Part shown: in pieces, positions 1 to 9,483 of the stretch
How positions within the stretch are numbered: the stretch's first letter is position 1
How the letters are laid out: every line of letters starts with the position of its first letter
Source: Agrobacterium cavarae
Lineage (GTDB): Bacteria; Pseudomonadota; Alphaproteobacteria; Rhizobiales; Rhizobiaceae
Length of the DNA stretch: 64,000 nucleotides
Assembly (NCBI RefSeq): GCF_004310285.1
Contig: NZ_SISF01000031.1
Location: 194,511-258,510, forward strand
Direction: 5' to 3'
Translations under genes and position numbers: made by a program
The notes under the pieces: generated by a model
The model's database searches: none
What the model was told of the DNA's origin: nothing
Seen by the model: only the letters and a program-made list of their open reading frames with translations

Positions 1-41
1 CTTCGTCGCCAGCAGCGCCGCCGCCCTCGTCAGTGAGCGGA

Positions 42-71
42 CTTATAAGAGACACACCCCAAACAAGTCAA
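42..71 (-). promoter_or_regulatory. Leftward sigma-70-type promoter at window edge
   Basis: Read on the minus strand there is TTGACT (71-66), an 18-base spacer and TATAAG (47-42). These are close to the consensus -35 and -10 boxes. Transcription would run left, out of the window and away from the origin. The GC-rich sequence from 41 to 1 contains no start codon with a ribosome site, so it looks like an untranslated leader. A strong promoter with a long leader, about 57 kb from oriC and pointing away from it, would suit an rRNA operon. That last step is inference, since the transcribed gene lies outside. Confidence 0.5.
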
Positions 72-261
72 CAGAGGTTTTTCATAAATCTGTCGTTTTT
101 TGTTAAGGCACGGTAATCGTTGCGTTTTTTCGAGGGCACGCTTCGGGCTGCATCTCAGACCCTGACATCAAGCGTGTTTTACAGCTCTGTAAATCGCCCA
201 TCTCTTCAATGATGCGCTCACCATGCTAAGCTCGACGCATAAGAGAAGAAGGGAAAAATCG

Positions 262-1212
262 ATGCTGGTTCTGAATGAAGACGAAACGCGCAACGCACTG
301 GCGTGGCCACAGCTTATCGAAGCGATCGAAACGATGTTTCGCACCGGTTGCGAGATGCCAGTTCGGCATCATCATGATGTCGCCGTGCCGGGCGAGAGGG
401 ATGCGACGCTCCTGATGATGCCCGCCTGGGTGCCTGGCTCCTATATGGGTGTGAAGATCCTTTCCGTCTTCCCGGATAACAGTACACGTGCCCTGCCTGC
501 GATCTTCGGAACCTATCTTCTCTCTTCCGGCAAGACTGGGGAAATGCTGGCGGCGGTCGAAGGCGGCGAGCTAACGGCGCGCCGGACTGCGGCGACCTCC
601 GCCCTTGCAGCAAAATACCTCGCGCGGCCTGATGCGTCGTCCATCCTAATGGTTGGCACCGGGCGCCTGTCGCTCAACCTGATGCAGGCCCATGCCACTG
701 TGCGAAACATTTCCACCTTCCATATATGGGGACGGAATATGGCCTCTGCGGAAAAGGCAGCCGCTGACGCCCGGCAGATGGGGCTCAATGCTTTTGCCTG
801 CGCCGATCTGGAAGTTGGCGCACGGGACGCCGATATCATTTCCTGCGCCACGCTCTCCAACGAGCCGTTGATCCGAGGCGCCTGGCTGAAGCCGGGCGCG
901 CATCTCGATCTCGTTGGCGCCTTCAAGCCTTCCATGCGTGAGAGCGACGATGCGGCCGTGCAGCTGGCAAGCGTTTATGTCGACACCTTCGATGGTGCTC
1001 TTAAAGAAGGGGGCGATATCGTCCAGCCGCTTGAGGCCGGTCTGCTTCAGCGAGAGGATATCAAGGCAGAGCTTGCCGATCTCGTTTCAGGGCGTCAAAA
1101 GGGCCGAGACAACGATAACGAGATCACGCTGTTCAAATCGGTCGGTGCGGCGCTGGAAGATCTGGCTGGCGCGATCCTTGCCTATGAAAGCGTGACGCGA
1201 CGGACCAACTGA
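262..1212 (+). CDS. Ornithine cyclodeaminase / mu-crystallin family protein
   Basis: A predicted 316-residue NAD(P)-dependent enzyme of the ornithine cyclodeaminase/mu-crystallin family. Members are cyclodeaminases or reductases of cyclic imino acids such as delta1-pyrroline-2-carboxylate; the exact substrate cannot be read from sequence. The Rossmann nucleotide-binding turn VGTGRLS lies near the middle, preceded by the family segment GELTARRTAATSALAAKYLA. The ATG at 262 is chosen over an in-frame ATG at 223 because GAAGAAGGG sits just upstream and the protein then begins MLVLNEDET, as the family does. hrpB follows four bases after the stop, so the two may be cotranscribed. Confidence 0.85.
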   Translation: MLVLNEDETRNALAWPQLIEAIETMFRTGCEMPVRHHHDVAVPGERDATLLMMPAWVPGSYMGVKILSVFPDNSTRALPAIFGTYLLSSGKTGEMLAAVEGGELTARRTAATSALAAKYLARPDASSILMVGTGRLSLNLMQAHATVRNISTFHIWGRNMASAEKAAADARQMGLNAFACADLEVGARDADIISCATLSNEPLIRGAWLKPGAHLDLVGAFKPSMRESDDAAVQLASVYVDTFDGALKEGGDIVQPLEAGLLQREDIKAELADLVSGRQKGRDNDNEITLFKSVGAALEDLAGAILAYESVTRRTN

Positions 1213-1216
1213 CGTC

Positions 1217-3706
1217 ATGACGAGTACGATCAAAACGGCAATCCAGGATTCGAGCAATCTCCCGGTCACGGATGTGCTGGCTGAGTTGGGGCAGGAACTC
1301 GCCCGCGCGAAGAAAGCCGTCCTCTGCGCCCCGCCAGGGGCTGGCAAGACGACCCTGGTGCCGCTTTATCTGCTCGACCAGGAGTGGCTGGGGGACGGCA
1401 AGATCATTCTTCTGGAGCCTCGACGACTGGCGGCGCGAGCGGCGGCAAGCCGCATGGCGTCACTCCTGAAAGAGGATGTCGGGGGCACGGTGGGCTATCG
1501 CATGCGTCTCGATAATCGCGTTTCTGCCAGAACGCGAATCGAAGTGGTGACCGAAGGCGTGTTCGCGCGGATGGTTCTGGACGATCCTGAGCTTCGCGGC
1601 GTGTCCGTTGTCATCTTCGACGAGTTTCACGAGCGCTCGCTTGATGGCGACTTTGGCCTCGCATTGGCGCTGGATGTGCAGGCAGGCCTTCGCGATGATC
1701 TGCATTTGCTGGTGATGTCCGCCACGCTGGATTCGGAGCGGATCAGTGCGCTGCTCGATGATGCGCCGGTCATCACCAGTCTCGGCCGCAGCTTTCCGGT
1801 CGATATACGCTACGAAGACAAAGCCGGACAGGAGCGGGTCGAAGACAAGGTGGCGCGGGCGATCATCGAGGCGCATGCCGCAGAGACCGGTTCGATCCTC
1901 GCCTTTCTTCCAGGTCAAGCGGAGATCAAGCGCACCGCTGAGAGATTGGAGGGCCGCTTCGACCCGGATACGCAGGTGATCCCGCTCTATGGAAACCTCT
2001 CGCAGAAAGAACAGGACGCGGCGATCAAGCCAGCGGAAAGCGGTCGGCGAAAGATCGTGCTGGCAACCTCGATTGCGGAGACCTCGATCACCATCGACGG
2101 TGTGCGGATTGTGATCGATAGCGGGCTGCAACGCTTGCCCGTCTTCGAGCCATCCACTGGCATCAGCCGGCTTGAGACAGTCAAGGTCTCGCGAGCGTCT
2201 GCTGACCAGCGCGCTGGCCGCGCGGGCCGAACGGAGCCGGGTATTGCCATCCGTCTGTGGCACGCTGGACAGACAGCGGCGCTGCCTGCCTTTACGCCGC
2301 CACAGATTCTTTCCAGCGACCTTTCCGGTTTCGCGCTCGATCTTGCCCATTGGGGTGTCAGCGATCCGGCGTCCCTCAAATTTCTCGATCAGCCGCCGGC
2401 GTCTACGTTGAAGGAGGCGAATGCGCTGCTGCAAGGGCTTGGCGCTCTCGACCGGTCTGGCGCGATGACCGCACGCGGCAAGCTGATGCGCGAGATGGCC
2501 CTGCCGCCGCGCCTCGCAGCCATGGTTCTCGCGGCAGAAGAGCTTGGATGTGGTCATGAGGCTTCGCTGCTTGCCGTGCTTCTGACTGAACAGGGGCTTG
2601 GCGGTAACGATATCGATCTTGAAGAGCGGCTTCGCCGGTTCAAGGGCGAGAAGACGGAGCGCGCAGCCGCTGCCAAAGGACTGGCAAAACGGCTCCTTTC
2701 CTCCCTTCCAGGCAAAAGGGACGGATCGGAAGCAGCAGCTCTAACGGCCGGGCAGCTTCTGTTGCATGCCTTTCCGGATCGCATCGCATTCCAGCGTGGT
2801 GGGCGCGGTCGATATGTGATGGCGAATGGACGTGGTGGAGAGGTGGAAGAGACGCAGCGACTGGCGGCCGAAAAGATGCTGGTGGTCGCCGACATCGTCG
2901 GCCGCGCCGCACGCCCGAGGATTCTGGCGGCCGCTTCGATCTCACTGCGGGATGTGGACGCATTTCTGCCAGAGGCGATCGTCAAGGAGGACCAGCTTTT
3001 CTTCGATAAGCAAAGCGGTCAGGTCCGGGCAAGACGCGTCTCGCGCATCGGCGCCATTATTCTCGATGAAACACCACTTGCGCGCCCGACCGGAGAGAAG
3101 GCGGCGCAAGCGCTTGCGAGCGGCATCCGCGAATATGGGCTCGGCATTGTGCCCTTTTCTAAAGAGGCCCAGCAGTTGCGCCATCGTCTCGGCTTTCTTC
3201 ACCGCAGTGTCGGTGCGCCATGGCCAGATATGAGTGACGCGGCGCTGATCGACCGGCTGGACGAGTGGTTCGTGCCTTTTCAGCATGACGCCAAGACGAT
3301 CCATGAGATCAATAGCGGCAACATCATCGATGGGCTGCGCTCGCTGGTTCCGCATGAGGAGCTGCGACAGCTTGGCAAATTGCTCCCCACCCATTTCGAA
3401 GCGCCGACCGGACAAAAGCACTCGATCCACTATGAGGGTGAGGAACCGACACTGACCATCCGCGTGCAGGAGCTCTTCGGCTTGAAGGATCACCCGAGTG
3501 TGGCAGGCGGCAAATTGCCACTGTTGCTGGAATTGACCTCGCCTGCCCACAGGCCGATACAGACCACGCGGGATTTGCCAGGGTTCTGGGCGGGCTCCTG
3601 GAAGGACGTGCGCGCGGATATGCGCGGGCGTTATCCGCGTCATCCCTGGCCGGAAGATCCGGCATCCGCGCAAGCCACACATCGCGCCAAGCCGCGCGGC
3701 ACCTGA
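1217..3706 (+). CDS. hrpB: ATP-dependent RNA helicase HrpB
   Basis: An 829-residue DExH-box helicase of the HrpB family. Visible motifs are the Walker A loop PPGAGKTT (about residues 41-48), the DEFH box (motif II, about 135), the SAT-type motif VMSATLDS, and motif VI QRAGRAGRTEPG. The long C-terminal region is the HrpB-specific extension. HrpB is a presumed RNA helicase acting in the cytoplasm, and its RNA target in rhizobia is not known. The length is normal for the family. No strong ribosome site is seen, which fits translational coupling to the gene ending four bases upstream. Confidence 0.95.
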   Translation: MTSTIKTAIQDSSNLPVTDVLAELGQELARAKKAVLCAPPGAGKTTLVPLYLLDQEWLGDGKIILLEPRRLAARAAASRMASLLKEDVGGTVGYRMRLDNRVSARTRIEVVTEGVFARMVLDDPELRGVSVVIFDEFHERSLDGDFGLALALDVQAGLRDDLHLLVMSATLDSERISALLDDAPVITSLGRSFPVDIRYEDKAGQERVEDKVARAIIEAHAAETGSILAFLPGQAEIKRTAERLEGRFDPDTQVIPLYGNLSQKEQDAAIKPAESGRRKIVLATSIAETSITIDGVRIVIDSGLQRLPVFEPSTGISRLETVKVSRASADQRAGRAGRTEPGIAIRLWHAGQTAALPAFTPPQILSSDLSGFALDLAHWGVSDPASLKFLDQPPASTLKEANALLQGLGALDRSGAMTARGKLMREMALPPRLAAMVLAAEELGCGHEASLLAVLLTEQGLGGNDIDLEERLRRFKGEKTERAAAAKGLAKRLLSSLPGKRDGSEAAALTAGQLLLHAFPDRIAFQRGGRGRYVMANGRGGEVEETQRLAAEKMLVVADIVGRAARPRILAAASISLRDVDAFLPEAIVKEDQLFFDKQSGQVRARRVSRIGAIILDETPLARPTGEKAAQALASGIREYGLGIVPFSKEAQQLRHRLGFLHRSVGAPWPDMSDAALIDRLDEWFVPFQHDAKTIHEINSGNIIDGLRSLVPHEELRQLGKLLPTHFEAPTGQKHSIHYEGEEPTLTIRVQELFGLKDHPSVAGGKLPLLLELTSPAHRPIQTTRDLPGFWAGSWKDVRADMRGRYPRHPWPEDPASAQATHRAKPRGT

Positions 3707-3724
3707 GATGATTAAGAGGCACCA

Positions 3725-5032
3725 ATGGCAAAGCAGCCTGTAGAAACGACACGGTTTGGCCGCGCCAGCAGGCAGATCAGGCTGCAGACCATTGTCTGGC
3801 TGCGCTGGCTTGCCGTGGCCGGGCAGAGCACCACGCTTCTGATCGTTGCGTTTGGTCTTGGCTTTCCCCTGCCGCTGCTAACCTGCGCGCTTCTTATAGC
3901 GGCCCTTGCCACTGCCAACCTCTTTCTATCGGCTCGGTTTCCGGCGACCTATCGTCTGGAGCCCTGGGAGGCGACGCTTCTGCTTGCCTTCGACCTGCTG
4001 CAATTGACGGCGCTGATCTATATTACCGGCGGATTGTCCAACCCATTCGCGCCGCTGATCTGCGTTCAGGTCATCATTGCCTTTGCCTCGCAGCCGCTGA
4101 AACATTCTCTCGTTTTGCTGTTCTTCGCGCTGGTTTGCGCAACAGCGATTGCATTTTCGCCGTTTCCGGTTCCCTGGTATCCGGGGGAAGAATTGCCGAT
4201 CCAGCTCATCATCCATATCGGCATCTGGTGCTCGATCGTGGCAATGATGTTGTTTGCAGCCTTCTATGCCTACCGCGTTTCGCATGAAGCCAATCAGCTT
4301 GCCGATGCGCTTGCTGCGACCGAACTGGTGCTGGAGCGGGAAAAGCACCTGTCGCAACTGGATGGTCTCGCCGCAGCCGCAGCCCACGAGTTGGGTACGC
4401 CGCTTGCAACCATCAGCGTGGTCGCCAAGGAGATGCAACGCGAGCTTGGAAAGGACGAGCGCTTCAGCGAGGATGTCGCGCTTCTACGCAGTCAGAGCGA
4501 GCGATGCCGCGATATTCTGCGCCGGCTGACATCGCTTTCTGCCGAAGGCGAGGAACATATTCGCCGGCTTCCGCTCTCCTCTTTGATCGAGGAAGTGATG
4601 GCACCGCACAGAGAATTCGGCGTGAAACTCAAGCTGGTGGAAAAGTCCGGACGGGCGGATGAACCTGTAGGTGCCCGCAATGCCGGAATCCTTTACGGTC
4701 TTGGCAATCTGCTGGAAAACGCCGTCGATTACGCCAAGGATATGGTGACCGTCACCGTGGCGCATGATCAGCAGCAGGTGATGGTGACGATCGAGGACGA
4801 TGGCGACGGCTATTCGCCGGATATTCTCTCACGGATCGGCGATCCTTATGTGACCAAAAGGCACAATGATGCGACGGCTGGAGGGCTCGGACTTGGTCTC
4901 TTCATTGCCAAGACGTTGCTGGAGCGATCCGGGGCCTCACTGACATTCGAAAATCGTGGACCAAATGCCGCAGGTGCGAGGGTTACCGTCGTCTGGCCGC
5001 GATCGGTCATGGAAGATAATAAGAGCCGGTGA
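3725..5032 (+). CDS. actS: Redox-responsive sensor histidine kinase ActS/RegB family
   Basis: A 435-residue membrane histidine kinase of the RegB/PrrB/ActS family, which senses redox state and signals to ActR/RegA. The N-terminal half holds about six hydrophobic segments. GGLSNPF (102-108) is the conserved quinone-contact heptapeptide. The H-box AAAHELGTPLATI places the phosphorylated His at 221. Cys261, about 40 residues later, sits where RegB has its redox-active cysteine. The ATP-binding N and G boxes (LENAVDYAKD, GGLGLGLFIAKT) are intact. The partner response regulator is 96 bases downstream. Family function is well established; the name follows rhizobial usage. Confidence 0.95.
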   Translation: MAKQPVETTRFGRASRQIRLQTIVWLRWLAVAGQSTTLLIVAFGLGFPLPLLTCALLIAALATANLFLSARFPATYRLEPWEATLLLAFDLLQLTALIYITGGLSNPFAPLICVQVIIAFASQPLKHSLVLLFFALVCATAIAFSPFPVPWYPGEELPIQLIIHIGIWCSIVAMMLFAAFYAYRVSHEANQLADALAATELVLEREKHLSQLDGLAAAAAHELGTPLATISVVAKEMQRELGKDERFSEDVALLRSQSERCRDILRRLTSLSAEGEEHIRRLPLSSLIEEVMAPHREFGVKLKLVEKSGRADEPVGARNAGILYGLGNLLENAVDYAKDMVTVTVAHDQQQVMVTIEDDGDGYSPDILSRIGDPYVTKRHNDATAGGLGLGLFIAKTLLERSGASLTFENRGPNAAGARVTVVWPRSVMEDNKSR

Positions 5033-5060
5033 TCTGAAGTCTCTAAGGAAACTCTCACGC

Positions 5061-5078
5061 TTGTGGCGCTTGTGGCGC
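5061..5078 (+). repeat. Tandem 9-base repeat between actS and actR
   Basis: CTTGTGGCG occurs twice back to back in the 96-base gap before actR. RegA/ActR-type regulators bind GC-rich imperfect repeats, so this could be an autoregulatory site, but two short copies may equally be chance. Confidence 0.3.
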
Positions 5079-5128
5079 ATGAGGGATATGATCGCCGAAA
5101 GATAACAGAATGACCGAAGGAAACGACC

Positions 5129-5713
5129 ATGGCTGATGACGGACAGAAGCACGAAGAAGAGGCGATAACGGCTTCGGATGCGATCGGTCCGGATAAGTCG
5201 CTGCTGGTTGTCGATGATGACGGTCCCTTCCTGCGCCGTCTGGCGCGCGCCATGGAGGCGCGTGGCTTTGTGGTGGACACCGCCGAATCGGTGAGTGAAG
5301 GCATCGAAAAATCGAAGAGCGCGCCGCCAAAATATGCGGTGGTGGACCTGCGGCTCGGCGACGGCAATGGATTGGAAGTGATCGAGGCCATTCGCCAGCA
5401 TCGCGATGACACGCAAATCGTCGTGCTGACCGGCTATGGAAATATTGCGACCGCTGTCACTGCCGTGAAGCTTGGTGCGCTTGACTATCTGGCAAAACCT
5501 GCGGATGCCGACGATGTCTTCAACGCGCTGACACAGCGCGAAGGCGACCGGATGGAAGTGCCGGAAAACCCGATGTCCGCCGACCGGGTACGATGGGAGC
5601 ACATTCAGCGCGTCTATGAAATGTGCGAGCGCAACGTCTCGGAGACGGCACGACGGCTGAACATGCACCGCCGCACGCTGCAGCGCATTCTGGCCAAGCG
5701 CGCGCCCAAGTAA
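5129..5713 (+). CDS. actR: Response regulator ActR/RegA family
   Basis: A 194-residue response regulator paired with the ActS kinase upstream. The receiver domain (about 23-140) has the acidic pair in VVDDDG, the phosphoacceptor Asp73 in VVDLRLGDG and the conserved Lys in YLAKPADADD. The short C-terminal domain is a Fis-type helix-turn-helix, ETARRLNMHRRTLQRILAKR, nearly invariant in RegA/ActR/PrrA. Family members control redox, carbon and nitrogen metabolism, and acid tolerance in rhizobia. Its own ribosome site (GAAGGAAACG) and a 96-base leader suggest it could also be expressed apart from actS. Confidence 0.96.
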   Translation: MADDGQKHEEEAITASDAIGPDKSLLVVDDDGPFLRRLARAMEARGFVVDTAESVSEGIEKSKSAPPKYAVVDLRLGDGNGLEVIEAIRQHRDDTQIVVLTGYGNIATAVTAVKLGALDYLAKPADADDVFNALTQREGDRMEVPENPMSADRVRWEHIQRVYEMCERNVSETARRLNMHRRTLQRILAKRAPK

Positions 5714-5728
5714 GCAACGGGCTACGGA

Positions 5729-6214
5729 TCAGTCCGAGTAGCTGGTGCCGGTGGACCATTCCGCCATCATCAGGCGGCGGGCAGCGGTCCTGGAGAAATC
5801 CAGCATCAAAGATTTGCGCGTGGCCGGCGCCAGCTTATGTTCCGGCGCCTCGCGCACCATATGGGCGCCATATCCATCCGAGAGAAAAAGGCCGCACTCT
5901 TCGGGAAAGATATCGAGCGGGACGCCAGCGTGTGTGGCGAAGAACAGCCGGTCGCAGTGCAGCCGATAATCCGGCCATTTGCGGTCCACCCTGAAATCCT
6001 CGATCGAGGATTTGATCTCGATGATCCAGATTTCCCCTTTGACCGACAGGCTGATGAGATCCGCACGCCGGCCGCTGGATAGCGCGAGCTCTGGCAGAAC
6101 GGAGTGCCGCATCTCATTCAGCAATACCTGCACGCCCCGGCGCACAAGCATGGCTTTCTCAGATTGGCGACCGTCGATTAACGGGTTGTTATTGGTAAAG
6201 GAAAGAATAGTCAT
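5729..6214 (-). CDS. mmcB: MmcB-family DNA repair protein
   Basis: A 161-residue protein of the MmcB family, named for a Caulobacter SOS-regulated gene needed for mitomycin C tolerance. It shows a PD-(D/E)XK nuclease-like core: RADLISLSVKGEIWIIEIKS has an Asp followed by the E-x-K pair. The biochemical activity of the family is not established. The start at 6214 gives MTILSFTNNN and is preferred to an upstream ATG at 6313 that would run into the divergent transpeptidase leader. It converges with actR, whose stop is only 15 bases away. I see no obvious LexA box upstream. Confidence 0.8.
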   Translation of the reverse strand: MTILSFTNNNPLIDGRQSEKAMLVRRGVQVLLNEMRHSVLPELALSSGRRADLISLSVKGEIWIIEIKSSIEDFRVDRKWPDYRLHCDRLFFATHAGVPLDIFPEECGLFLSDGYGAHMVREAPEHKLAPATRKSLMLDFSRTAARRLMMAEWSTGTSYSD

Positions 6215-6396
6215 GGACGGATTCTGGAAAAGGCCCCCGAAATTGTTGCAAAAAGACCATGAAGCAGCATATTCGCACAAGCGGTAATCTTGCTGCGGTG
6301 CGATGGCTTGCAAAGCATGGATTAATCGAAAATAACCCGATGATCCAATATCGCTTCATGCACCGCTTATATAAGCGAATTTTCCGCGAGAACACC

Positions 6397-7083
6397 ATGC
6401 GCATTCGCACTTCATTGACTGCACTCGGCCTGTCGTCCATCCTTGCGCTGACCGGCTGCGCGTCCACAACGACTGAAACCTCTTCCGCCCGCCCGCTCGC
6501 TGCTCCGGTTGTCGTCGAGACCGCCCAGATCTTCGGCGATGAAGTTTACGGCGCGACAACGGACGCTGGTTACGCCCTGCCCGCCATTCCGATCAACCGC
6601 GTTGACAAGAAGTTTCATCGCCAGATCGTGAACTATGAAACCGCTGAAAAGCCGGGCACGGTGATTGTCAACACCCGCGAGCGCTTCCTTTATTACATCC
6701 TGCCCGGCGGCAAGGCCGTGCGTTACGGCATCGGCGTCGGCAAGCAGGGTTTTGCCTGGGCTGGTGAAGCCTATGTGGCCTGGAAGCAGGAATGGCCAAC
6801 CTGGCATCCGCCGAAGGAAATGGCCGCTCGCAAGCCTGAAGTGGCCAGATATGTCGAAAACGGCATGGGTCCCGGCATCAGCAATCCGCTCGGTGCGCGC
6901 GCCATGTATCTCTTCAACGAACAGGGCCAGGATACGTTGTTCCGTATCCACGGTTCGCCTGAATGGGCCTCGATCGGCACCGCTGCCTCTTCCGGCTGCA
7001 TTCGCATGATCAACCAGGACGTGATCGATCTCTACAGCCGCATCCGTCCAGGCCGCAGCTCCAAGGTTATCGTGATCCAGTAA
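6397..7083 (+). CDS. L,D-transpeptidase lipoprotein (YkuD domain)
   Basis: A 228-residue predicted lipoprotein with a YkuD-type L,D-transpeptidase domain, which crosslinks peptidoglycan or attaches outer-membrane proteins to it. The signal peptide MRIRTSLTALGLSSILALTG ends in a lipobox, with lipidated Cys21. The catalytic region has His185 in RIHGSP and the nucleophile Cys201 in SSGCIRM, the usual HG-x(n)-S-x-GC-x-R pattern. The start at 6397 is chosen because it begins the signal peptide directly; upstream in-frame ATGs would add 46 unrelated residues. Rhizobiales have many such enzymes, consistent with their polar growth. A clear terminator follows. Confidence 0.92.
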   Translation: MRIRTSLTALGLSSILALTGCASTTTETSSARPLAAPVVVETAQIFGDEVYGATTDAGYALPAIPINRVDKKFHRQIVNYETAEKPGTVIVNTRERFLYYILPGGKAVRYGIGVGKQGFAWAGEAYVAWKQEWPTWHPPKEMAARKPEVARYVENGMGPGISNPLGARAMYLFNEQGQDTLFRIHGSPEWASIGTAASSGCIRMINQDVIDLYSRIRPGRSSKVIVIQ

Positions 7084-7103
7084 TTTCCGGATCCTGAGTA
7101 TTG

Positions 7104-7139
7104 AAAAAGCCGCCGTGGATCTCCCGGCGGCTTTTTTTG
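7104..7139 (+). terminator. Rho-independent terminator after L,D-transpeptidase
   Basis: A GC-rich stem AAGCCGCC/GGCGGCTT with a short loop is followed by seven T residues, about 20 bases after the transpeptidase stop. The A-run before the stem could let it also work leftward, but no leftward gene ends there. Confidence 0.9.
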
Positions 7140-7196
7140 TTTCCGGTCTGAGATGCCTGCCGATCAGCGCGCATCCCAGACGGTGAGAGGATGCTC

Positions 7197-9365
7197 TCAG
7201 GCGCGTTGTTTCGCCTTCAGTTCAAGGCGGCGACGGTGAAGGACTGGCTCGGTATAGCCGTTCGGCTGCGCCCTGCCCTTCAATACCAGTTCCACTGCCG
7301 CCTGGAACGCAACCGAATCGTCGAAGTTGCCTGCCATGGGCGTGTAGGCCGCATCGCCAGCATTCTGCTGATCGACGATAGTGGCCATGCGCTTCATGGT
7401 CTCGACGATCTGCTCCTCCGAGACCACACCATGGCGCAGCCAGTTTGCCATGTGCTGGGCCGAGATGCGCAGCGTCGCGCGGTCTTCCATCAGGCCGATA
7501 TTGTTGATGTCCGGCACTTTGGAGCAACCGACACCCTGATCGACCCAGCGCACGACATAGCCCAGAATACCCTGGGCGTTGTTATCCAGTTCACGCTGGA
7601 TTTCTTCAGGCGTCCAGTTGGGGCGAACCGCGACGGGAACAGAGAGAATATCGGCGAGCTTGGCACGACCGCGGCTTTTCAACCCTTCCTGCACCTGGGC
7701 GACGTCGACCTTGTGATAATGCGTCGCATGCAGCGTTGCGGCCGTTGGCGAGGGCACCCAGGCTGTGTTGGCACCCGCCTTGGGGTGGGCGATCTTCTGC
7801 TCCAGCATGGCAGCCATCAGGTCGGGCATGGCCCACATACCCTTGCCGATCTGCGCATGACCGGACAGGCCGCATTCGAGACCAATATCGACATTCCAGT
7901 TCTCATACGCCGCAATCCAGGCGGCCTGCTTCATGTCGCCCTTGCGGATCATCGGGCCCGCTTCCATCGAGGTGTGGATTTCATCGCCAGTGCGATCGAG
8001 GAACCCGGTATTGATGAAGACGACGCGGTCCTTGGCGGCGCGAATGCATTCCTTGAGGTTGACGGTCGTGCGGCGCTCCTCATCCATGATGCCCATTTTC
8101 ATGGTGTTGGGCCGCATGCCGACAAGCTGTTCAACGCGGGTGAAGATCTCAGCTGCGAAGGCGACTTCTTCCGGGCCGTGCATCTTCGGCTTCACCACAT
8201 ACATCGATCCGGCGCGCGAGTTCTGGTGGCGACCGATCGGGCCGACATCGTAAAGCGCAATCAGACCGGTGATGACCGCATCCATGATGCCTTCCGGAAC
8301 TTCCTGGCCATTACGGTCTAGGATAGCGGGGTTCGTCATCAGGTGGCCGACATTGCGCACCAGCATCAGCGAGCGGCCGGGAAGCGTCAGAGCCGTTCCG
8401 TTGCGCGCGGTATAATTTCGGTCGGGGTTCAAACGACGGGTAAAGGTTTCCCCGCCCTTGGAGACCTCCTCGGTCAAATCGCCGCGCATCAGGCCAAGCC
8501 AGTTGCGATAGACGACCAGCTTGTCCTCGGCATCCACAGCCGCGACGGAATCCTCGCAGTCCATGATGGTGGTCAGTGCCGATTCGAGGATGACATCGGA
8601 GATGCCGGCGCGATCAGCCTTGCCGATGGCAGTGGTGGGATCGACGACGATTTCGATATGGATGCCGTTGGTTTTCAGCAAAACAGCGGATGGCTTTGAC
8701 GCATCGCCATCGAAGCCGGCGAAATGTGCCTGATCGGCAGGGGTTGTCGAACTGCCGTCCAGGTCGATGACCAAGGCACCGTCAACCACGCGCAAGCTGC
8801 TGACATCCGCCCATTTGCCGCTCGCAAGCGGTACGGAGCCGTCGAGGAATGATCTTGCCCAGGCGATGACCTTTTCGCCCCGACGGGGATTGTAGCCCCG
8901 GCCCTTTTCGGCGCCGTCGTCTTCGGCAATCGCATCCGTGCCGTAAAGCGCATCGTAAAGCGAGCCCCAGCGGGCATTGGCGGCGTTCAGCGCGTAGCGC
9001 GCATTCATCACCGGTACGACGAGCTGCGGCCCGGCAAGTTCGGCAATTTCGGGATCGACGTTCTGGGTGTTGACCTTGAAGGCCGCGCCTTCCGGAACGA
9101 TGTAGCCGATCTCGCGCAGATAGGCCTCGTAGGCTGGGAGGTCGGAGGGCGCGCCGTTCTGGCGGTACCATTCATCGAGTTTTTCCTGGAAGGCGTCGCG
9201 CTTGGCGAGGAGCTCTTTGTTCTTTGGCGCAAGATCGTGAACAATCGCAGAGAAACCGTCGAAGAAGGTGTCGGCGTTCAGCCCCGTCTCGGGCAGAACC
9301 TCATCCTTCAAAAACTGGTAGAGCGTCTCGTCGAATGACAGTCCATTATGCTCGATGCGGCTCAC
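7197..9365 (-). CDS. glcB: Malate synthase G
   Basis: A 722-residue malate synthase of isoform G, which condenses glyoxylate with acetyl-CoA to give malate in the glyoxylate shunt. The length and the signature [19 protein letters not shown] near residue 450 identify the family. The region [19 protein letters not shown] contains acidic residues that bind Mg2+. The GTG at 9365 (VSRIEHNGL) is preferred over an in-frame ATG at 9386, because GGGAG lies eight bases before it and the family begins (M)SRIE. No isocitrate lyase gene is in the window. An inverted repeat 76-102 bases upstream may be an operator. Confidence 0.96.
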   Translation of the reverse strand: MSRIEHNGLSFDETLYQFLKDEVLPETGLNADTFFDGFSAIVHDLAPKNKELLAKRDAFQEKLDEWYRQNGAPSDLPAYEAYLREIGYIVPEGAAFKVNTQNVDPEIAELAGPQLVVPVMNARYALNAANARWGSLYDALYGTDAIAEDDGAEKGRGYNPRRGEKVIAWARSFLDGSVPLASGKWADVSSLRVVDGALVIDLDGSSTTPADQAHFAGFDGDASKPSAVLLKTNGIHIEIVVDPTTAIGKADRAGISDVILESALTTIMDCEDSVAAVDAEDKLVVYRNWLGLMRGDLTEEVSKGGETFTRRLNPDRNYTARNGTALTLPGRSLMLVRNVGHLMTNPAILDRNGQEVPEGIMDAVITGLIALYDVGPIGRHQNSRAGSMYVVKPKMHGPEEVAFAAEIFTRVEQLVGMRPNTMKMGIMDEERRTTVNLKECIRAAKDRVVFINTGFLDRTGDEIHTSMEAGPMIRKGDMKQAAWIAAYENWNVDIGLECGLSGHAQIGKGMWAMPDLMAAMLEQKIAHPKAGANTAWVPSPTAATLHATHYHKVDVAQVQEGLKSRGRAKLADILSVPVAVRPNWTPEEIQRELDNNAQGILGYVVRWVDQGVGCSKVPDINNIGLMEDRATLRISAQHMANWLRHGVVSEEQIVETMKRMATIVDQQNAGDAAYTPMAGNFDDSVAFQAAVELVLKGRAQPNGYTEPVLHRRRLELKAKQRA

Positions 9366-9398
9366 AACATATCTCCCTATGATCATTGTCCATAGAGT

Positions 9399-9418
9399 GG
9401 AGGCTGTACCCAGCCTCC
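9399..9418. other. GC-rich hairpin between DUF1402 gene and glcB
   Basis: GGAGGCTG and CAGCCTCC form a perfect 8-base stem with loop TACC, 34 bases before the glcB start and downstream of the leftward DUF1402 gene. There is no T-run on either side. It may be a weak terminator for the upstream gene or a structure in the glcB leader. Confidence 0.45.
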
Positions 9419-9440
9419 GTCAACCGTCGCTATGCATCAA

Positions 9441-9467
9441 AGATTTTTTCTGTTCAGGAAATAATCT
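9441..9467. promoter_or_regulatory. Inverted repeat upstream of glcB, possible operator
   Basis: AGATTNTTTC, seven bases, then GAAANAATCT: a 27-base near-palindrome with one mismatched pair per arm. It lies 76-102 bases upstream of the glcB GTG and just after the DUF1402 stop. The dyad shape and position fit a transcription-factor site for glcB, but I do not recognise the regulator. Confidence 0.35.
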
Positions 9468-9483
9468 TAAAAACCTGTTCCAG

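Noticed and set aside
42..58. CTCTTATA resemblance (minus strand) to a Tn5-type transposon end
   Set aside because: Only about eight bases match, there is no transposase or second end nearby, and the sequence is explained as a promoter -10 region.
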